From: Hanleya hanleyi
Lineage: Eukaryota; Mollusca; Polyplacophora; Lepidopleurida; Hanleyidae
Direction: 5' to 3'
NCBI GenBank assembly: GCA_036873755.1
Contig: JAVTVY010025076.1
Span: forward strand, 47,419-111,418
DNA: 64,000 nucleotides
The notes below the pieces were generated by a model. It was not told the origin of the DNA and made no database searches. It worked only from the letters and a program-made list of their open reading frames with translations. Position numbers and translations under genes: made by a program. Below, piece by piece: positions 42,784 through 52,769 of the stretch (within the stretch, counting starts at the first letter, position 1; each line of letters starts with the position of its first letter).

Positions 42784-43152
42784 ATGGACTATTATGCCCA
42801 ACAGGCCGGGGGTGGCCTTCCCGTCTTTAGTGGTGCACGCATGCAACGAGGACATGGGCTGGGGAACATACTCGGGAGCATCGTCAAAACGTTCCTGCCC
42901 TTGGTGACGCGTGGAGTGAAAGCGATCGGCAAACAAGCGGTACGCAGTGGACTGCAAGTGGCCGGTGATGTCTTGGGGGGTACGGCACCCAAAGAAGCCT
43001 TGAAACGGCGGGCCAAAGAAGCGGGAGGCGTCTTGGTGGCCAAAGCACAACGCACCGTAGGGAATAAAAGACCTGCACCACCGAGACCACGCACCAGTCG
43101 ACGACCGACCCAGCGACGACGCACATCGAAGACCCAGGATATCTTTTCTTAA
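42784..43152 (+). CDS. Polinton minor capsid-type protein
   Basis: ATG 42,784 starts MDYYAQQAGGGLPVFSGARM, then a Gly-rich amphipathic region GLGNILGSIVKTFLPLVTRG, an Ala/Lys-rich helix and a very basic C terminus (RPRTSRRPTQRRRTSK). The Gly-Gly-Gly block and amphipathic helix resemble adenovirus pVI-like minor capsid proteins, which bind inside the shell and disturb membranes (family knowledge). The frame is open; an in-frame ATG at 42,748 probably reflects the upstream deletion. Confidence 0.65.
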   Translation: MDYYAQQAGGGLPVFSGARMQRGHGLGNILGSIVKTFLPLVTRGVKAIGKQAVRSGLQVAGDVLGGTAPKEALKRRAKEAGGVLVAKAQRTVGNKRPAPPRPRTSRRPTQRRRTSKTQDIFS

Positions 43153-43154
43153 AC

Positions 43155-44417
43155 ATGTCCTTGATCCACGCAGAGTCCTGCCCCTCCACCAACAGTGAAT
43201 TTGATTTGTGTACCGTCCCGCCCACACAGACCAGTGCCGAACAAGGATTATGGGTGGATCATCTCCCGCTCTCCAGCATCAACGAAACAGGGCCAATCGA
43301 ATTCACCATCAATAATGCGGATACGGCCTATGTGGATTTAGCCCATACATACTTGTATGTGAAAGCCAAGGTCGTCAATGGGGATGGCTCCAGAATCATC
43401 CAAGCTGCAACGGTGGGCCCGACGAATCTCTGGCTGCACTCGATGTTTCAACAGGTGGATATATTTCTCAGCGACAAACTCATCAGTGACTCGACCAACA
43501 CGTACCCCTATCGAGCCTACATCGAGACACTGTTGTCGTATGGGCAAGAGGCAAAACAATCTCAGCTGACAGCCGCTTTATTCTACCAAACGGAAGGCTT
43601 TCACTGCGAACGGCGCCTCGGTGGATCTCATGGGTCGACTACACGCAGACATTTTCATGCAAGACCGGTACCTCTTGAACAAGATCCCCATCAAAATCCG
43701 ACTGATACGGGCGCCTCCGACCTTCGCCTTGATGGACACTAACGTAGAGGGGCATGCAGCTGACTATAAGATTGTCATCCAAGACGCAGTCCTGTATGTC
43801 CGAAAGTGAAACCGAATCCAGCCGTTCAATTGGGACACATGAAAGCCTTGGAAACAAAACCAGCCCAGTACCCTATCCGACGTGTACAAACCAAAGTGTT
43901 CTCTGTGCCTGCTGGAAATATGAGCGCATACAAAGAAAACATGTTCCTGGGGGAACTACCCAAGCGATTGATCCTGGCCTGTGTGGAAAATACCAGTTTC
44001 AGCGGAGCCTACCCAAAGAATCCGTTTGACTTTAAACATTTCGGCATCAATTTTGTGGCCCTGCATCTGGATGGACAACAGGTCCCAGCCACGACCTTAA
44101 CGCCGAACTTTGGGCGCAGGAATTTCATTCGAGCCTATCAGAGCCTGTTTACAGCCACCGGTCAAATCAACCAGGACGAAGGGAATATGATCAGTGGGGA
44201 GGACTACGCGAACGGATACACGTTGTTCTGTTTCGATCTGACCCCCACCTTAGAGAACGTCCATCAGCTGGCCCTGGCCAAGCAAGGCAATTTACGGTTG
44301 GAAATCCACTTTGCACGAGCCCTCGGGACCACCGTCAATGTGATCTGCTACGCCGAATTTGACAACATCATTCAAGTGGACAAGGCGCGCAACGTCCTGT
44401 GTGACTTTGCCACCTAA
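43155..44417 (+). pseudogene. MCP: Double jelly-roll major capsid protein, two frame breaks
   Basis: ATG 43,155 opens MSLIHAESCPSTNSEFDLCT; the conserved blocks LAHTYLYVKAK, NLWLHSMFQQVDIFLSDKLI and TYPYRAYIETLLSYG identify the polinton MCP. Breaks: a frame change near 43,595-43,620 with some loss of sequence, and a one-base deletion near 43,806. The rest (YPIRRVQTKVFSVPAGNMSA, NPFDFKHFGINFVALHLDG, FCFDLTP, NVICYAEFDN) is complete to 44,417. Length before decay fits a virus-size capsomer. Its presence shows that the element family was once able to form virions. Confidence 0.88.
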
Positions 44418-44418
44418 C

Positions 44419-44892
44419 ATGGATACAGACCAGATAACCACCGTGCTGGAGAATGCCCCAGGGACACGTATGGTGTTTCAAGGGGTGTTCGTCGGAGATG
44501 TGTTCCCATTAGACCGTGTGTATCCTGCTGCTTACGTTCTCAACACGGACCCGATGGATCGGCCCGGTGAACATTGGGTGGCCGTGTACTTGACATAACA
44601 GCAGGGCGAATACTTTGACCCGTACGGCCTGCCACCCCTCCATCCCGATTTAACAGACTTCATGGATCAAGGCACAGAGGCGTGGTGTTGGAACAGTGAA
44701 ACGTTGCAAAGCCTGACCAGTAGCGTGTGCGGACAATATTGCTTGTTTTACCTGTACCATCGATGCCGGGGCAGAACCTTATCTACCATCGTAAAGATGT
44801 TTGACGAGTACACCAAGGCCGAGGACCGCGATGTACTCGTATATGACTGGGCCGACCATCATTACAATGTACAAGCCCCGTTCTGGGCTTAA
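44419..44892 (+). pseudogene. PRO: Adenain-like cysteine protease, in-frame TAA (copy B)
   Basis: ATG 44,419. Catalytic elements are visible in order: His in GEHWVAVYL, Asp in EYFDPYG, and Cys in SSVCGQYC. A TAA at 44,596-44,598 sits between the His and Asp blocks; otherwise the frame is open for 158 codons. The protease would mature capsid proteins during assembly. Compare the fragment at 29.8-30.0 kb. Confidence 0.85.
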
Positions 44893-44995
44893 GTTCTTTC
44901 AATGTACAAGCACCCTGTTCTGGGCTTAAGTTTACAAGCCCCCTGTTCTGGGCTTCAGTTCTTCCAATGTATAAGGCCCCTGTTCTGGGCTTCAG
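44866..44995 (+). repeat. Tandem repeat of the protease 3' end
   Basis: The last codons and stop (tgtacaagccccgttctggg-cttaagtt) are repeated about four times with spacing of 26-38 bases, so several copies of the stop region follow the gene. Confidence 0.75.
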
Positions 44996-45039
44996 TTTTC
45001 ACGTGGTTGTTCTCACGTTGTTGTTGTTAGTTATTGTTG

Positions 45040-45046
45040 AATAAAA
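45040..45046 (+). terminator. Polyadenylation signal after the protease
   Basis: aataaaa in tgttgaataaaaaacaaaat, about 150 bases after the stop. Confidence 0.5.
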
Positions 45047-45185
45047 AACAAAATGAGATCTCACCAAAAAAAACCCTGTCTTGTGTGTTTTCTATATGAG
45101 CATAATGCATGAAACTGGCTTTGAACACCGTATTAGCCAATCAGTGGCCTAGAATGGGGCCAAAGGTAACAATGTCCAGAAAACA

Positions 45186-45290
45186 TTACCCGGGTGTACA
45201 AGAACCCGGATGTAGGCGCGGACGTAGGCGAAAGCATCCTTGTACCCGGATGTAGGCGCAGACGTGAGCGAAATTCTAGTACCCGTACAT
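45186..45290. repeat. acccggatgtaggcgc units on the right flank
   Basis: Three to four acccgg-tgta units with gcggacgtaggcgaaa / gcagacgtgagcgaaa, the same motif as in the promoter regions at 34.3 and 37.6 kb. Confidence 0.6.
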
Positions 45291-45449
45291 TGGTTCTTTT
45301 ATCGATCGGTCATTGGCTCTTTTTCTCGACCGCTGATTGGTCCAAATGGAACTGCCCATCCTTCCCAGGTTAATTTACAATCCCCTTTTTGTGTTCAAGC
45401 TCTGTATATCGATGCCGCAACATTGTTGCCGAACATTGCCGAAAGGGAG

Positions 45450-45605
45450 ACCTTTGACCTTTTGACCTGGATGTGACCTTTGACCTTTCGACCCGACATT
45501 CACCCGCGTACTTCCGGTGATGCCGCGCAGGCGTGAGGCCGGATAAGCCGCGCGCGCGCGCGCTCGCCCGGATAACCCGCGCTCGCTGCGGACGGACCGG
45601 GCCGG
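45450..45605. repeat. GGTCA array and GC-rich terminal-type segment (right)
   Basis: The minus strand reads aggtcaaaggtca (perfect DR1, 45,474-45,486) with further half-sites, then gcgcgggttatccg and a GC run, mirrored at 36.21 kb. Chance frames across the GC run are ignored. Confidence 0.5.
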
Positions 45606-45775
45606 GCCGGGAAAAATTGGAACTCTTCTGGGTTCGGAGGTAGTTTTAGTGAAACCCGAAAGTGACGTCTGCGCAGAACCCACACCAACAAGCCACAAAC
45701 ATGGACCCATAGTGTTTTGTCAAACACACTGCCACGCACCCCCAAAATGCCTGCTTTCTATACTACGGCCAGACT

Positions 45776-46591
45776 ACGCATGCGCAGACTCTTGAACACG
45801 GACGAACCATTAGCACAGTCGGATGCTCCTCCACGAGAGCTTCAAAATAAGACCTCAGGCGACACCATCGGACCACTAGGGGCTCACCTAGACCCCAAAC
45901 TGTCTATTTCCATACCCTTTTCACACAATTCCTGCTTGCGCATGCGCAGAATGACGTCAGTTCCACGTCACACCCATCCCGTCGGATGCCCCTTCACGAA
46001 TGCCTCATACGACTCCATCGGTCCAATAGGGGCCCACCTAGACCCCAAAACGTCTATTTCCATACACTTTGACTACTGCGCATGCGCAGAATGACGTCAG
46101 TTCTACGTCACACCCATTCCCTCGGATGCTCCTTCACGATTGCTTCACATTGATACCACATACGACTCCATCGGACCAATAGGGGCCCACCTAGACCCCA
46201 ACACGTCTATTTCCATACATTTTGTCTACTGCGCATGCGCAGAATGACGTCAGTTCCACGTCACACCCATCCCGTCGGATGTCCCTTCATGAATGCTTCA
46301 CTTTGACACCTCACTCAATCCAATCGGTACACTAGGGATCCCTCTCGTCCCTGAAGATTGCCGGAGAATGCTGCAGAATTTGGGACTACTTTCTGTCCGC
46401 GGAGGCAGACCGCATCACCACCAGACCGCATCACCGCGGAGGAATACACACGCCCGATTCACGCAGACCGGAAATGACGTCATATCTGCGTACAACACTC
46501 CTGCGCACACCGCCACAAAACCGCCACAAAATCTCATACCTGCGCACAACACTCCCGCGCACACCCACTCCTCAATTCCTGCGCATGCGCA
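45776..46591. repeat. Right terminal-type repeat with NRF-1/CRE units
   Basis: The palindrome tgcgcatgcgca occurs at 45,937, 46,077, 46,230 and 46,580, with a variant at 45,776. In the three central units it is followed after 3 bases by tgacgtca. The units also share accccaaa-cgtctatttccat, ggggcccacctagacccc and cccatcccgtcggatg. The inverse of this arrangement is at 28.96-29.30 kb. Confidence 0.75.
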
Positions 46592-46654
46592 GTGACGAGC
46601 CATTGAGTCGAATTCCCCTTTGGTTACTACTAACAAGGAATATTTCGTAGCATG

Positions 46655-47291
46655 TTATGAATTTTCTTAACATGGTGGGAAATATTCCTTAGCTATGTTA
46701 AGGAATATTCCGCTGGTGTAATTGTCGGGAAATATTCCTCAGTTATGTTAAAGAATATTCCGCTGGTGTAATTGTCGGGAAATATTCCTTAGTTATGTTA
46801 AGGACTATTCCGCTGGTGCAATTGTCGGGAAATATTCCTTAGCTATGTTAAGGAATATTCCGCTGGTGTAATTGTCGGGAAATATTCCTTAGCTATGTTA
46901 AGGAATATTCCGCTGGTGTAATTGTCGGGGAATATTCCTTAGTTATGTTTAGGAATATTCCGCTGGTGTAATTGCCGGAAAATATTCCTTAGTTATGTTA
47001 AAGAATATTCCGCTGGTGTAATTGTCGGAAAATATTCCTTAGCTATGTTAAAGAATATTCCGCTGGTGTAATTGTCGGGAAATATTCCTTAGTTATGTTA
47101 AGGAATATTCCGCTGGTGTAATTGTCGGGAAATATTCCTTAGTTATGTTAAGGAATGTTCCGCTGGTGTAATTGTCGGGAAATATTCCTTAGTTATGTTA
47201 AGGAATATACCGCTGGTGTAATTGTCGGGAAATATTCCTTAATAATGTTAAGGAATATTCCGCTGGTGTAATTGTCGGGAAATATTCCTTC
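46655..47291. repeat. 50-bp hairpin satellite, about 12 copies
   Basis: Unit agttatgttaaggaatattc-cgctggtgtaattgtcgggaaatattcctt repeats exactly every 50 bases with few substitutions. Each unit holds an 11-bp perfect inverted repeat (aatattcctta / taaggaatatt) around a 7-base loop. It adjoins the end of the polinton block. Confidence 0.92.
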
Positions 47292-47700
47292 AATTTTTGA
47301 GGATTCCTTTTCTGTGTACCACTACAAACGCAAGTCATTAATTTCAAAACTGTTTAAGACATTTTGGCTATGGAATAAAGAAATGAATCTCGTTTCGTGT
47401 AGCAATCTTCAGGCTAAGCATAATTTCAGTTACGTGAAAGTAACACGTCTAACTATTACACACAATATGTACAAAGGATCCATTTTGAATAACGCCCCCA
47501 GCTAAAATCCTTAAAAATTTAAGCTAAAAATATTTTCGGGACCACAGGAATGTAACTCCATCACAATTACAAGACTTTTAATGCAATTAGTTTTAACGCT
47601 TGTTCAAAGCATAGATGATTAATCGTTTTTTTTTCGGTTAAATTTAAGGAACAAATTAATCCCATTCCAGACTTGTAATATCACTATACAATATCTTAGC

Positions 47701-47708
47701 TATAAAAG
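47701..47708 (+). promoter_or_regulatory. TATA box of the secreted-peptide gene
   Basis: tataaaag, 53 bases upstream of the ATG at 47,761, with a short leader between. Confidence 0.6.
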
Positions 47709-47760
47709 TCAGTTAAAAACAAACAGAGTCTACCTACGTACAGTTCGTCATATAACCAAG

Positions 47761-47836
47761 ATGAAGATGCTCGCTCTCGTGCTTACCGTAATATTGGCTC
47801 TGACTTGTGAGATTGATGCTGGCCTTTTCGATTTCC
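47761..47836 (+). CDS. Secreted peptide, exon 1 (signal peptide)
   Basis: Reads MKMLALVLTVILALTCEIDA then GLFDF, a textbook signal peptide with a short charged start, a leucine/valine core and a likely cleavage after ...DA. A consensus donor gtgagt follows at 47,837; read through, the frame would stop at 47,844. The TATA box, leader and signal peptide layout is typical of short secreted peptides such as antimicrobial or neuropeptide-like precursors. The class is unknown. Confidence 0.6.
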
Positions 47837-48146
47837 GTGAGTAAAATGATATTATGTTAAGTGGGATTTCAGGAACTAAACAAGCGATCGAATTCAGTTG
47901 ATTTGTACAATTTCTTCAAAATCAAATATCCTTGGGGTGAACAGTTTCGTTCTCTCTCCATTGCACATAACTTTTCATTTTCCTATCTATTCCCATGTTA
48001 TTTCTATTAAATTGAAATGGTTGTCATGGCAACAGATTAAGTCAAATTCGAATAAAGTTTGTTTAACAATGAAGATATACTTTCAATACACCAAAGATTA
48101 TATTATCTATGCGAAATTCAATTATTCCCTATCTGAAATATATTAG

Positions 48147-48187
48147 GACCTGTGACTGGTGTGTCAGTCTCTACTTCAGTGCGGTAA
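48147..48187 (+). CDS. Possible exon 2 of the secreted peptide
   Basis: An acceptor-like attag precedes PVTGVSVSTSVR and a stop, in the right phase for exon 1 (joining codon Arg). The total precursor would be 38 residues. The acceptor lacks a clear pyrimidine tract, so a different downstream exon is possible. Confidence 0.3.
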
Positions 48188-48261
48188 ATTATATTAAATA
48201 GGCCCACACACTGCATGTAGTGTTTCATTAATTTGTCTGGCTTAGCCAGCCAATTATAAGC

Positions 48262-48520
48262 GTCCGGACAGTCATTCATAATTCAGTCGTCGTCCATTAA
48301 AGAATACTCGCGTCTATCATTCAAAGGCCTATTCCATATTTCATATAACCGCTTTAGCACCAAATTTGAAAAAAAATCACGATTATGGTATACATGAACA
48401 TTGGTTAGTTTCCTTCAAGAGAGAAGCAGGCAACAGTTTCCGATGACACCGGCAAGACATCATGATGATCCAAAAATATCAAATCCATATCTCTGATCCG
48501 TATTCTTAATCCATATGATA
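48262..48520. repeat. Dispersed repeat, copy 2 of 3
   Basis: Shares cagtcgtcgtccattaaaga and gacaccggcaagacatcatg and atcaaatccatatctctgat with the copy at 50.03 kb, and more distantly with 35.93 kb. Confidence 0.55.
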
Positions 48521-50526
48521 TTGGTTGTAAAGTCGTCATCTGGACAAAGATGCACCTCAGTCACGCTTTGATTGTGATTGTTCATATGAACACCATGAGG
48601 ATCTTGAAGTACATGGGTTCGTACGGCCCCTAGCTCTGTGTTAAGCGGAATTAGACAAAAATTACGGAACATAGATCTTGCACGCTATGCTGGTATTTTG
48701 CTATCAGCATGCGATATGTATCGCCAAATTTGCAATAATTTTTGGTGACGTTGATAAGTTCAGTTGCGGGGACCTTTGATATGGACAAAGATCTGGACTT
48801 CACACCGATGAAACGAAAATTAAATCAACAAATTCGGTCTCATAAAGAACCAACAATCGTGAAGATTGCTCTTCATGGAACCGGATGGGTTCTATATGTA
48901 ACCGATAGGGCACCACAAACGTATACACGGCGTAGAGTCAAAGCACCGTCTTGGGAAGGCAAGCGCACCCTTGGAGAGCGAAAGCCCTCTTGTGAGATTT
49001 GGAATATTTGGTTCCACCTGTGTAGTGGTGAAAAGTACCCATTTAGTCTTTTCATTACGGTGTGAGATTGGCGAATATCTTTCACAAGGTAATTTGAACT
49101 TGATCCTTATAGTTGCTATTACAAATCTATGTTACATAAGAGTATTGGGAAATTGGGCTTTCGACAAACCAGGATCGTGTTGACGACGGCTGCGTTAGAT
49201 CACGCGACTACAATTTGTAAAGAATCGTCGGCCATTCTGATCACGTGACTATTTTTAAAGACGAGTCCCTCGTATTTCACTAGATCACACCTTGGGTATA
49301 GTACGTGTCCGTTGCTGCGGGTGAATATATATGTCCTTGTAGATTAAACATAAAATTATGTTCATAAAACATAAAATCCTTGTAGATTAAACATAAAATC
49401 GTACTTAAACTCATTTAAAGTACCCACTACATAACTCGATATTGAATTACAATGTGAAATGAAAATTCGATCAATCAAATTTATACAACCTTCACTTTTG
49501 TCTAAATTGACACCTATAGAGAGGAGGATTCGGTGCCTTCATTTGACTGCAATGGCCATACCAGTGAGCAAATATATATGTAACATATAGTATTGCTCCC
49601 TATGGGGGAAACACTTGCTCCATGCTTCCCTACGCTAATCGGAAAGCTTGAGATTTTGACATCGAGAAAGACATCGCTCGGCATGCAGAATCCTCTCGCT
49701 AAGCATGGTATTCAAGCGGATGTGTAAGATGAGAGAGGAAAGCTGTCCGCTATATACGTGGATACAGCTAACTACGGCGCGATATGCCTATTGTGATGAT
49801 GGGAGACGCTTATAGAGACGTGAATTCAGTGAAAATATATAAAAGAGTGACGAATTCTATATTGAAGATGAGATAATTAACAGCCTGCGTATGTTAATAG
49901 TAGGTGATTATACAAAGGACGTTTGTTCTGAAGTATAGGAATATTATGACAGCCTAACACAACTAACTCAGTATGATACACTTGTATTATTGGAATAGAG
50001 TTCCATGAACCCGGTCAATTGATGATTACAAGCGTCTGGCTCATCTTTCATAATTCAGCCGTCGTCCATTAAAGAATATCAACTGTTTGCAATGATGCCG
50101 GCAAGACATCTTATATTCCAAAAATATCAAATCCGTATCGCTGATCAGTATTCTTAATCCATAATAATCCAATATTCTTAATCCATTTCTCTCTAGTTTA
50201 ACTGTAGCCGAATATATGTAATTTGTTTGCATTGAGGCCACGAACTATTAACATATTGTCATTTATATTGTCATTCATCAAGTATCGCATTTATGGTTAA
50301 AGCATTTTGAATAATAATTAGTCACTATGCGTGTGTCATTTTTTGTCTTACAATTGATGTAGATGAAATGATACTATTCGACTATGATAAGTATGGAGAA
50401 GAGGGGAGAATAAATTTTAATAATAGCGTAATGCATTGAATATAATAAATAACAGAGAGAAATAAACGCCCAGTTGATTATTTAACAGTTCAACATAATA
50501 TATACAGTCTCTAATTTTCTCATATT
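48521..50526. other. Stretch without recognised genes
   Basis: A 107-codon plus frame at 48,742-49,065 has no domain or splice context. A duplicated ccttgtagattaaacataaa is at 49,334 and 49,377. The third copy of the dispersed repeat lies at 50,030-50,170. The rest is AT-rich. Confidence 0.4.
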
Positions 50527-52769
50527 AGTCGGCCGGCCAAACAGACGAAAGAGCACTTTCGATGGCATTTTTTGTTAGAAGCTGGCACCCATGTTACATG
50601 TCTGCAGAATACATTCCTGAACAACGTAGGGCCGGATGCCAAGCTCAAATTTTCTTTTTTTCGGACACAGTGGTCAGTTTTGACCACTGGGGGTCAAATT
50701 TGGCCATTTTACAATAATGTCCTATTTGAATCCACAAAACTTGCGCCTTCCGAAAATATAATACTTGTGGGCGAGGAAGTGTTTTTAATGAGTCAGAAGC
50801 TTGTTATAATTTGAAAATTACATTGAAATATATAGGGGTTCGTGACATAAAAATGCGTTTTTCTCTGAATTTCAGGAAACGACCTGATCTGGGAAGATAA
50901 TGGTTTTTCTATGCATCTCACCACACTGGCAAAACAGTTCACACTACAAATCCCATGCTAGATGAATATCCCAAGCTATGCTCTACAACATAGGACCAAC
51001 AGACATGTATATATCTGCATCTTTCGGATATAGCGGTCAGCTGACCACAGATGGCCAAATATAGCATTTTTAGAATAATGTATTACACTAGTCTACTAGC
51101 TGTTGGCTTTTCTAAAATGTATATACTTGTGAGTATTGGATGTTTTTAAATAGTTAGAAGTTTAATATAAGTTAAAAATCACATTGAAATACATGGAGTT
51201 TCGTAGTATATAAAGGCAATTATCTTCTTTATTACAGAAACGCACATTTCCATCCGGATTTCCTAGTCAGAACACGTGCCCTGTCCTGTCGTGGTTAATC
51301 CATTTTCTAAGGATTAATGTTTGCTAATTATAACTAATAATCGGAATAAAAATAAAATTGAGCAGTGTAAAGGCGTCTTCATATTCTCTTAATGCTGAGC
51401 CTTTTCTTACTTTGATACATTTACAGGGTCTAAAGCACAGTATCAGAGAAAATGACGAGACCTGGAGTCAAGCCTGTGAAGGTATTGAAGAGGAAGAACA
51501 CAGAAGGTTTAGATTTGACGGTGTGCCTGTTTTGCCAGGAGAAGAAAGTTGAACGCTTGCAAACCGGTTCATTTGGAGGAAAAGCTCGAAGTGATTGCGA
51601 CAAGACGAAAGGTAAAGGACACCAGCTCAGGAACCTTTCTGGATAATATGAGTAAAATTTCTGAGACACAATGAAATTCAACCGAGATGCATTGACACAA
51701 GTCTTGTTATTGTAACTTACGTCTGAAGATCGACTGAGTCGTCTGAGGCAGAAACAGCGCTCAACATCAGGCGGTGGAGGTGAATCATCTGGTGAAACAT
51801 CATCACGCACGTCATATCGCAGGTTCCTTCAGATGGATCCAGGACAATGTATGTTTTGTCAGCACCATGACGGTCGGAAAATGCACAATGTGGCTACAAT
51901 GTCGATGTCCGGTAAAATTTTGTCACTAGCTAAATGTTGTTGACCTAGTGGCAGCTGAAGGAAGATATCATTTGAAATGTTGGGTTGAGTTTGAGCGAAG
52001 CATGGTGAAAGCACAACAAAAAGAGTCCACAGAGATCGCGACTGACAAGGTATTGGAGAATCTGTTTGGAAATGCAGACTGGATTAAGTCTGGGTCATGT
52101 CGACGACATGGAGGAAGTTTGGAAGAAGTACCAACGGGTTTGTTAAGCAGAAACTACCACCCCACCATCTCGGTATCTGTCGAGACGGCAATCTTTCTAC
52201 GAAGACGTCACTAAACTTATTGGTTGGAAGGCCAGTTTCGTGCCTCCGTTGGATCCACAATCGTGTCTTCTGATGTATCCCGGCGAGCAATCGGAGTTTG
52301 TCATAGCAAGAAATCTTGCAACATCGAGCCTGTCATCGGAGTCTGAAGATGATGTTGAACTCCCAAATATATCTAAAGGACACGACAACAGCCTGCATGA
52401 GCTAATTCATAGTGCCATGGAAATAAGAATGGATTTAGATAATACCCCCGGCCACACATCTGCCTGGACAGAAATTGACCAGGAACATGTGGAGATGGTA
52501 ATTTCAGATACTCTATATTTGTTCATTGGCGTGCTGATGGGGGGGGGGGGACACCAGTACTGGAGCAAGATGTGGATGAAATCAGTCACAATCACAAAAG
52601 GTGCAATTGTAACTTGGCTCAAGATATCGTGTATGCAGTTTCTAAAAATCGGACGCTTACACCAAAGCATATAAGTTTGTGACTGTCTCTCCATCAGGCT
52701 ACCAGATCCGAGACACTGGTTGATCTATTTCATTCTGCAGGTAGCACGATTGGCATTGAATATTGCTTG
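50527..52769 (+). mobile_element. Left arm of large inverted repeat
   Basis: Starts agtcggccggcc and is nearly identical to the reverse complement of 54,632-56,876 over about 2.24 kb. It includes a broken ORF copy starting at ATG 51,452. Ends at gaatattgcttgc, exactly where the right arm also ends. Confidence 0.85.
51452..52769 (+). pseudogene. Zinc-finger-type repeat ORF, copy 1 (in left arm)
   Basis: Reads MTRPGVKPVKVLKRKNTEGL, VCLFCQEKKVERLQTG, then after frame changes CWVEFERSMVKAQQKES and the FVIARNLATSSLSSESEDDV segment. It is the same family as the copies at 52.77-54.14 and 54.63-55.94 kb and is clearly broken. Confidence 0.7.

Noticed and set aside
46655..47291. CRISPR array
   Set aside because: The 50-bp units are contiguous without unique spacers and the genome is eukaryotic, so this is a satellite.
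48742..49065. 107-codon plus frame as a host gene
   Set aside because: No domain, weak start, overlapping minus frame of similar length, and no splice sites in phase.
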